From positions 644,155 to 708,154 of the forward strand of contig GG745330.1 in NCBI GenBank assembly GCA_000151295.1: a stretch of 64,000 bases of DNA, read 5' to 3'. The DNA comes from Allomyces macrogynus ATCC 38327 (lineage: Eukaryota; Blastocladiomycota; Blastocladiomycetes; Blastocladiales; Blastocladiaceae). Of this stretch, positions 53,501-61,652 are shown piece after piece (position 1 is the first letter of the stretch; every line of letters begins with the position of its first letter). The notes under the pieces were generated by a model. The model was not told the DNA's origin and searched no databases. It saw only the letters and a program-made list of their open reading frames with translations. The translations under genes were made by a program, and so were the position numbers.

Positions 53501-56500
53501 TGCGAGTAGGTCGTCGTTTTGCTCGTCGGTTCCATTGTCCTGCACAACCGCCTTTTCCTGCTGCGGGCACCAGCTCGCGCGCGGCAGGCCGCCGTGCGGC
53601 CGCATCGACGGCGATGAGGCCGTCGACATGCGGTCCGAGCCATGACCGTCAAATCCAGCGCCGCCGGGAATCGGCAGCGAGTCGCCGAGCGAGTCGGACA
53701 GGGCCTGCTCGTGCTCCATGATCTTGCTCTCGGCAACGAAATTGTCCCACTCGTCGGGATACCTATGTGGGTGGGTGGAGAAGGTTGTCAGCGACGCGCC
53801 TTCTCATGTTTCTTTCGATTTGAGCCTTCGCCAAGCAGGCAAAAGCAATACGTACAGCGTCTTGAGATACTCGAGCAGCGTGATGCGCGAGCTCTTGTCC
53901 TCGCGCTCCGTGCAGTCCTCGAGCGACAGCAAAATCTTTTCCGAATAGTGCGGAATCAGCACTGAGAACGTCGGCATCCGCGCCACAGGCGTCGGTTCCG
54001 GCACGTTCATGCACAGCGACTGCGAAAAGTACGACAGCCGCCGCTCCACCTCCGAGTCAGTCGGGAAAAACTCGCCCTTGGATTTCGAGTCTTCGTGCGC
54101 GAGGAAAAAGCGCGGCTCAATCACGCAGTCCTGGTCGGCCGCGTTTGGGTGGATCTGGTAGAGCATCTTGGGCAGCGACTCGGCCGGCAGCAGGTGCTCC
54201 TTGTACATGGCGAGCACAATCGAGTTCCAAATCTCGCTCGACGCCTGCTTCATGCGCAGCGGCACGCCCCCATCGACGGCAATCAGCTTCGAGACAATGC
54301 GGTTCGGCAGCTTGTAGAACGTCTCGCGCCACATGGACAGCGCCGAGATCCCATCCACCATGTTGAGCCCGACCGAGACGAGTGCCAGCACGACCATGTA
54401 CCACAGGTACGTGTCGAGAAAGTAGAGCACCGTCTGCAGCGCGACGAGCAGCGCCATGCCACCGTACGTGACGGGCCCGCACATGATCTCGTCAACCGGA
54501 CACTTGCCGGCCGCCTTCCACCAACTCTCGAGCACGCCGCTGAACGGCCGCACAAGGTAAAAGTAGCCGCCAATGAACTTGATGAACAGGATCGTGCCCC
54601 ACGTCGCCACAGATAGTGCATGGTCCCACGGCGTGAGCGGCACAAAATGTGCAATGAAGCCGGTCTCAACCAAATCCTGGCGCGTCAGCAGCCACGGTCG
54701 CCGGAATAGTTGCGCGGGTGGCACGAACAGCAGGTAGCAGGACGTGACGACCGACAGGATCAGGTGCGCAATGGCGATCCCTATCGCAACAGGGTCGGCC
54801 CCACGCCGCGCCAAGTCCCGACCCGTGTACCAGTAGACTAGCACGGTGGGCGCGACGTTTACGATGAGCATGACAAGCAAAACGGACTCGGACCATGCCA
54901 AGTAGGCCGTGCGCTTGACCGTCTTCGGCAAGAACGAGTACTCGGCCCATTTCGCGATCATCGTGATGATCACGGCAATGGCCGACCCGCACGCGACGAC
55001 GCTCCAGTGTCGCGCCCGGTCAATCGCAGACGGGAACAAATAGTCGGCTTGACCCATGGCCTAGTATCGCGGGAGGAAAAGAGTCAGTTAGCGCAACTGG
55101 CACCTAATCTAAAACGAAGTGTGAACATACCATGTAGTAGAGCCCGATGAGGTGCAGGATCAAAATGCGCGAAAAATTGGCCACGAGATGCAACGGCGTG
55201 CGCTTCTCATAGTACGTCTTGCGCAGCTTCCACTCGACTTGGTCAAGCGCCCAGTACCGCTCGGATGCCGGCAAATCCAAGAGCCGCTGCCCACCCTTGG
55301 TCGCGAGCGCCGCCAATGCGTCCCAGTCGCGGAACGTGTCGTTGAGGTCGTCATACCCGACAATATTGCTGTGGTCGCGTCGTTGCCGCACGAGCTTGCC
55401 ATTTTCCGACAACTTGTACCCTTGGTCGCGGTAAGCGCGGTAGAGCGGCGTGATGACCTGGTCGAGGAACGCGCCCTCAGGCGCGACTGCGGGTTGCGAC
55501 AACGACGACGACGACGAAGAGTTGGACGGAACCAAGGCCTTGTCGAGCGTCAAGTGATCGCACGCGAGCTTGAACAAAAAGCACAAGCATTCGGGCATGA
55601 ACCGAACGTTGGCGGCTTCGCCCCAGATACAAAACCAAAGCGCCGTCTGCATGGCCCGGTCGGCCTGCGTGAGCCGCTTCATGGCCTTGCGCCAGCGCGA
55701 CCGCACCACCTTTTGCGTGAGGGTGCCCATTGGGTCGGCACCCGGGTCGGGACCAAGCTCGGATGGGCCAAACGTGGTTACATACCACTGGCGGTAATTG
55801 GCGTTCTCGCCGCCGATAATCTCGGCGTGCAACGACGCGACGGCCAAGTCGAGCGACATTCGCGCGACGCGGCTGTCGATTAGCGTGAGCATGTACTCGA
55901 GCTGGTTGCGCACGCTGTCGGCTTGGAACCCGAACCGACGCTGCAGGTCAATGAACATGTCTTCGATCAGCTCGCGCGTAATCGGCCGCGGATCGTTGGG
56001 CGCGATCCGTGACGGCAACGGCGAAATTCGCTGTTGGCCCGTGCGCGACTGCTGCTCTTGCGACCCGTTCGACGTCGGGCGGAGAGCGCGTGCCAGTTGG
56101 TCTTGCATCGTACCAAAGCGCTCATGACCCTCGGGGTCGCGCTGCTCGTCGACGACCGAGAAATCGTCGATCAGTGCGTCGGGCTCGCTCGCCGTATCGA
56201 CGAGCGTCGAGATGATCGACTCGGGCGAGGCCGTGTTGCCCGCGCCGAACACGGACCGTTGCGTGAGCCGACGCAGCGAGGTAATGAAGGCCGGGCCCGA
56301 ATACGATCCACGAGTGTCGCTCCGGGCACGCGCCGAAATCGCTGACCGCCGCGACCGGACCGATGCCGTGTCTTCATCGTCATACACCGAGCTGGCGAAA
56401 CTGGCCTCAGAGTCGTTGCGCAAGAGCGACGGGTGCGTGGGACGGCTGCGCGACGAGTATGGCTTGGATGGTCGCCGTTGCGACACCTGCTCGCGCTCGC

Positions 56501-57431
56501 TGCCACGGTCCGACGCGGGCGCGCCCACCGAGTCGATATTGACCAACGTCGGAGCGCGGCCCAGAGCCTCGAGATCCTCGTGGCTCGACGCCTTTCTGCT
56601 GTTCTTACGTGTACCGCGACCACGATCAATCGGAACCACCGACGCCCCCACATGCAGCGGCTCGTGCTCGACCTCCGGCACCGGATGTGCATTCGATGGT
56701 CCACCAAGATTCGCAGCAGCAAGCGGATCGCCACCTGCCGGTGCGTAGTTGGGCGACAGCTTGGTGGGCGAGTACTGGTGCCCGGACTGCGTGTTCTGCG
56801 ACGACAAGAGCTTGGACAATCGGCTCGACGACAATCGGCTACGATCGAGGTTGCGCATGCGCGACAGCGACCGCTTGCGACTCGCGCGCGACGGGTACCG
56901 CGTCAGCGCCCCGTTCATGGCCGCGGCGGGGCCTGCGAGCGCAATCCGGCTCGGCGACGACGGCGAAATCGGGCTGATGGGACTGAGCTGCGGCAGCTGG
57001 TGCAGCTGGTGCGCGGTTTGCGTCGCCGGCGGGGACGGAGACGGCGGCCATGGTTCTTGCACAGTCGACTCCATCTGCTGCTGTTGTTGTTGGGGTGGCG
57101 GCGACGGTGGCCACGGTTCTTGAACGACGCGTGGTTGCGGGGGCGCCGGTGCCGGCTGCCACTGCGGTCGCGGATCCGGAATCGTCGGCGCGCGCAGCGG
57201 TTGCTGGAGCGACGCTGGCTCGTACGTCGGTTGTCGGAGCGGCGGCCGCGTCGGTGCCGCATATGTCGCGGGTGCAGCGGAGGCAGCAGTCACCGTCGCG
57301 GCAGGTTCGGCGCGGTCCATGCCGATGATCATGTTCATGACTGAACCGACGTCGTGATCGTTCTCGTCCATGGCCGCCTGGAGCGTGTAATGGCTCGTGC
57401 CCGCGCTTGCGAGCGACTTACTTCGGCTCAT
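50517..57431 (-). CDS. FKS1: 1,3-beta-glucan synthase catalytic subunit (FKS)
   Basis: This plasma-membrane enzyme makes the beta-1,3-glucan of the wall from UDP-glucose and is regulated by Rho1. Exons 55131-57431, 53856-55060, 52658-53762, 51934-52548 and 50517-51821 sum to 2176 codons plus stop. The FKS N-terminal domain has ALWFCIWGEAANVRFMPECL. The cytosolic catalytic region includes [40 protein letters not shown] and FTSVLNFTAKLGSGAGEQVL, then LGTRLPLDRLLSYYFAHIGF. Many membrane helices surround it. It is about 300 residues longer than yeast Fks1 because of a 450-residue disordered N-terminus (Gln, Pro and Ser-rich, with EPWPPSP twice). The zones equivalent to the echinocandin hot spots differ from the Dikarya consensus (see findings). 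The C-terminus ends in a hydrophobic anchor. Chytridiomycota usually lack this gene, so it helps place the organism. Confidence 0.95.
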
Positions 57432-58644
57432 GGTCGTCGGCTAGCATCGTCGGCAGCGTCAGCGTATCCTGTCGCGACGCATCACAATGCGAGCATCATG
57501 CGTACCCCTACCAATCACCCCCCTGTTCTGCTGTTGCGAGCGTCGTTGCAAGTCCGGAAAGTACGCGTCCACGGCCTTGACACGAGGGAGGACCGTCGCT
57601 TAGCGATCGTCGTCGCAAAAACGGCGCAGCGCGGGAGCGCGACGAGCTGGCGAGGAGAGGGGACCACTTGGTCATGGCTCGTTGCGACTGGTTTCTGCGC
57701 GGAAGGGCGTTGGCGCGCATCAATCGTGTTGGGCACGGGTTGGATGAACGACGTGCGCCCCCCAAACCACGCCAACAGAAAGGTGGCAACCTCGCGACGT
57801 GACGCGGGGCAAACACCACCAGTTGCTCTGTCTGGCGAACATCCACACCGTTCACGCGCGAGCTCCGCCGGACAGGATGAAGCGCGCGTCGCCGATGATC
57901 CAGCACCGCGTCGTGGTACTTGTGCACGCACAGGTTCTTTGCACTTGCAGCAGCTTTGCGTTGCAATTACATCGCCATGATTGGTGGAGGGCACACGTGC
58001 GGGGGGCGGATTGCTGCTGCGCAATCATCTGTGTCGTCGCGCGCATTTGGGCCGGATCCTGGTGCGTTGCGAGTGGTTCCATGGTCTGCAACAGGCGGCG
58101 ACGTGTGTGCGGGCGTTGTTAGTGGATGGTGGTTGGGTGGTTGGAGTCCAGGTGGTGATCTGTGCGTGTCGCGACCGGGATCCGAACGGGGAGCGCCCAG
58201 GTGGTTGCTGGCCCAGAACCAGGCTGTTGGTGCTCATGTCACTGTGCCACGCCACGCTGCTTGCAAGTTTGGCGCCACTGTGGGCGTACTTCAGCGTAAC
58301 ATGAAATACGCCGACGCGCTCACGTGCAAACGACTGTTCCGGCCTTAAGCTCAGCTCGTCGTTCCTCATCCGCGATCCACGAATTCCCCACCAAACCAAC
58401 CGGCTTTGGCTCCAAGTACTTGCTGCAAACGACCGGCGACGCGTGCCGAACCAATCTTGCGCTAGGACTGTGCTGCAACCGTGTCCAGGCGCGGAGACAA
58501 CTCCCGACCGATAGACCAATAGAGACTCCACCTCAACCACCTCCCAATTGTAACGGCCGCTCTCGAAACCACTTGCGCCAGTGCCGCTGCTCTTGATCCC
58601 ATTGCACCCCGAATCCGCCCCGCTGCCGCCCCCGCGCCAAAGCA
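57432..58644. promoter_or_regulatory. Divergent region between glucan synthase and the EFCAB9-like gene
   Basis: 1.2 kb between divergent start codons. Short open frames are present but without motif or splice support. The region must contain the promoters of a wall-synthesis gene and a zoospore-type gene, two opposite life stages. Confidence 0.35.
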
Positions 58645-59584
58645 ATGAAAGTAACGTCCAACTTCATCAAGCGGCTGCACCTGGACCCGAAGTACGGTAC
58701 GCTCGGCCATCCCCAGAGCTATTATTCTCAGGATCATTGCTGAAGTCTCTCCCCACTCCTTCTCCACCCGCGCCGTACAGGCCTGCTCAACGCCAGCTCA
58801 GCGCAGCTCGTGCTCGAATTTTTCCGGCTGCTCGACTGCAAGGGCACGGGCGGCATCGACGACATTCAGTTTGCCGCGTTCCTGTCGACCTCGACCGACC
58901 TGTCCAAGTCGCAAATCTACAAGATTTTTGACATCTTTGATTTGGATCGGTCCGGGTCGTGCGAGTTTGACGAGGTGCGCGTGCCCGATACTCGTACCGG
59001 CCCCCGCTTGCGCTCGATTGACTGTTTCGGATACTGGCTCGGCTAGTTCTACCTGCTCGTGTGCATTCTCGTCGCCATCAACGTACGCGACCCCCTACTC
59101 TCCAGCCGGCACGCAGCAGCACACACCCTCGCGCGATCCCTCCACCTGACCCCTTCTTTGTCGTCTTCCCCAGGACAACAAGGCCAAGCACTTCCTCTAC
59201 CGGCACTGGCGTACGTGCTTTGAACTGCTCGACGAGGACGGGTCCAAGGCCGTCTCGCGCGAGGAATTCGAAACGCTCGGGTTCCTGTTTGGCTTTTCGC
59301 GCGCCGCCGTCAAGCGCATCTACGACGAGTTTGACGTGAGTGGGAACCAGGTGCGCGCATTCCCGTGCGTGTTGTTATGGGGAGTCGCGACGACTGACAT
59401 TCCGCGACGATAGGAACTCGACTACAACGAGTTCCGTCTGTTCGTGTTTGCCGCCATCGACGCGCAAGAGGACCTCGAGCGGCGCGCGCGGTCCAAGGCG
59501 CTCAAGAAGAAGAATGGCAAGCCAAGGTTGATCATGGCACACTTGATGCGGTCCGGGGCCGAGAACAGCGCGGCGGTCGTATGA
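58645..59584 (+). CDS. EFCAB9-like EF-hand protein (flagellar, CatSper-associated family)
   Basis: Five exons (58645-58696, 58781-58974, 59047-59082, 59174-59350, 59414-59584; one is only 36 nt) sum to 209 codons plus stop. The order of segments matches mammalian EFCAB9: a basic start (MKVTSNFIKRLHLDPKYG), LLDCKGTGGIDDIQFAAFL, EF-hand DLDRSGSCEFDE, then FYLLVCILVAINDNKAKHFL, YRHWRTCFELLDEDGSKAVS (second EF-hand), and IYDEFDVSGNQELDYNEFRL (third). The FY-LVC-L-A...F-YRH-R--F-LLD run is the strongest signature. All three calcium loops keep acidic residues at positions 1, 3 and 12 or close, whereas some loops in mammals are degenerate. EFCAB9 is a pH/Ca sensor of the sperm channel CatSper. CatSper genes are reported from Allomyces, which fits. 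The tail is Lys/Arg-rich. Confidence 0.85.
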
Positions 59585-59977
59585 GCGGGACTGACGTGGG
59601 GACGGAAGGACGACTAGACGACGACGCGCCAGAGATAGAAGCCAAAAACGCATGCGTAGCACTCTGTACTTTCAATTTCGGGGTGCGGGTATGGACACGG
59701 AGACGGAAATCGGCGATTTATCCCACATTCGAGGGGTGGCTGGCGAGCGACACACACACGGCGCAAATGCAAAAGTAATGCAAAAACGAACGAACGGACG
59801 GTAACGACATAAATGGGGAAGAGGTTTTGGTGCGACGGATGAGCAAGACTAGGATGGAAATGGAGAGAGAACAAAGCGAAAAACACAAAGCAAAAACGAA
59901 GATCACGCCCTTTTGGAGAGACGGGAATTAAAGGACACGTCCTAGCACTGGACTGCGTTCGTACTTGTGCGCGACGC
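59585..59977. other. Convergent 3' region, no gene seen
   Basis: About 390 bases between the stop codons of two convergent genes. AT-richer than the genes; no supported coding region. Confidence 0.45.
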
Positions 59978-60803
59978 TTACAGCAGGAAAACGGCGGCCA
60001 TGGCGACGAACGTCCCAGCAAACGCGAGTGCTGGGCGTGACGCCAGGGCGTTGACAGCGCTGTTCTTGTTGTCGAGCACGATCCCCGTCGGCGTGCTCGT
60101 GGCCGTCGTCGAGTCGGTTGTGGTCGTGACCGTGATGTTCGGGTTGGTTTTGACCTGTTGGTTTCGGGTGGAGAAAGTCGGGCAGTGAGAGTACTCGTCG
60201 CAGCGGGCTCGTGGGAATCTTTGTGGATGCGTACCTTGCCGCACGGGAAATCGGCGTTGCACTTGTCCTGGCACGGCTGACTCCCGGCTGGGCACGCGTT
60301 CACGCACGGTTGCCACTTGTAGTTGAGGCAAATGAAGAAGGGCAGCGTCAAGTCGATGTCTATCCAAGCAGTCCAGTACGGGACCGAGCGGTGAGCGAAA
60401 AGCGGTCGACTGGAGGGCGCATGCTCACGAACAAGCGGCGCAACATACTGTCGTTGAACGACACGTCCGTGTCGTTACCCTTGCATCGGCACTGGAACGC
60501 CAACGTCTTCCAGTCGCACGTGTTGATGGGAGCCTGCTGGCTGCAGTAGGTCTTGCACACCGAGGTTTGCTGCAAGCACCAGTTTTGCCGCGTCGCCGGG
60601 GACGTGGCATTGATCTGCCCGGCTACAAGAGCATCGAGAAACAATGGGCGCAGGCCCACAGGCTGGTTAGCTCTGGTTGCTCATTTCGTGTGCACGGTCC
60701 CCGTGCTCGCAAAGCACGCGATGCGGTGCGCACCCGTCTGCGCAGCGACGGTGGCCGCGAGGGCGAGAATGACGGCGAGGACCGTGGCAAAGAGCGCGTT
60801 CAT
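59978..60803 (-). CDS. Secreted, GPI-anchored cysteine-rich protein (DUF7707-type)
   Basis: Exons 60734-60803, 60449-60622, 60235-60359 and 59978-60154 sum to 181 codons plus stop. The first exon encodes a signal peptide (MNALFATVLAVILALAATVA then AQ). The mature part has about twelve cysteines in the pattern NWCLQQTSVCKTYCSQQ, NTCDWKTLAFQCRCKGNDTD, LTLPFFICLNYKWQPCVNAC and CQDKCNADFPCGK, typical of a fungal surface-protein domain in which the sequence TLPFFIC is conserved. A Ser/Thr-rich stalk follows (NPNITVTTTTDSTTATSTPT), then a hydrophobic C-terminus (ALAFAGTFVAMAAVFLL), the GPI-attachment signal. It should sit on the wall or plasma membrane. Function of the domain is unknown. An intron carries a clear GCTAACC branch site. 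Confidence 0.85.
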
Positions 60804-61652
60804 GGTTGCGAGCGGTTGGGGTCGGAGGGAAGCGTGGGCCGTGGGGCGCGGCGAGCAGATGGCGTGCAGGGCGGAGCGCGCGGGGTCGGCAATGGCAGTG
60901 CGGAGAGTGTTGGTGCCGTTGGCGATCCGAAAGGAAAGGAGGGAGCGTCGGCAGCGAGAGAGCGTCGGCGGATAGAGAGAACGTTGACGGCGACAGCAAG
61001 AGAGCGTGGACTGGTTGCGGGGGTGGGCGGCTTGATGTCGGCGTTGATGGCCAAGAAAAGCGTCGCTTTTGCGTGCGTTGCGGAGGCGCGCCTCGCGCAC
61101 GGCGAGCGGGCCGCAGCCATCGTTCCACCGGCCACGTTCCGGTCGCGGTCGAACGCGGTTTGAACGTAAAATCGCGACCGGCGGGCTGCACGCGCGGCTG
61201 GACGGTGTGTCGGCCTCGCTGATCGTGGGAGAGGGCCCTAGTCGTGTGTGGTTCGCGCCTGCTGCGGTGCGGCGCACTGCGCCTTCAGAGCGGCCAAAGG
61301 CAAGTCGCTCAGCCCCTTGAGCCTTAGGTTTCCTTCTGGGTTTCCCAGCGCGCAGAGCTCCGTGAACCATGCTGCAGAACAACCGGTCACGACCGACCAC
61401 CACCACCAACAGCGACGGCGGGACGCGGGTCGCGATACCACAAGCGTCAGGAGCAATGGCAGCAGCTCGTAAATAAATCCGCCTGTATCTTGTATGTGTC
61501 TCGTGTGCCGGCTCAACCGGCTCCAGCAGGCCAGCGGGCACCCCTCCCAAAATAAAAATCACGCCAAAAATCAAAAAGAGAGGAACCGCGCCGACCGCAT
61601 GGGTCTCTGCGTCTGGGCGCGCTCCACCCGCTCGCCTACCCTGCTCTTTCGG
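60804..61652. other. Intergenic region, no gene seen
   Basis: About 850 bases between the GPI-protein start and the IRE1 stop, both on the - strand. It holds the promoter of the GPI-protein gene. Open frames are GC shadows. Confidence 0.4.

Noticed and set aside
57900..58350. Short + strand frame beginning MCTHRFFALAAAL
   Set aside because: Signal-like start but no domain, no splice sites and Gly/Trp/Cys-rich shadow composition.
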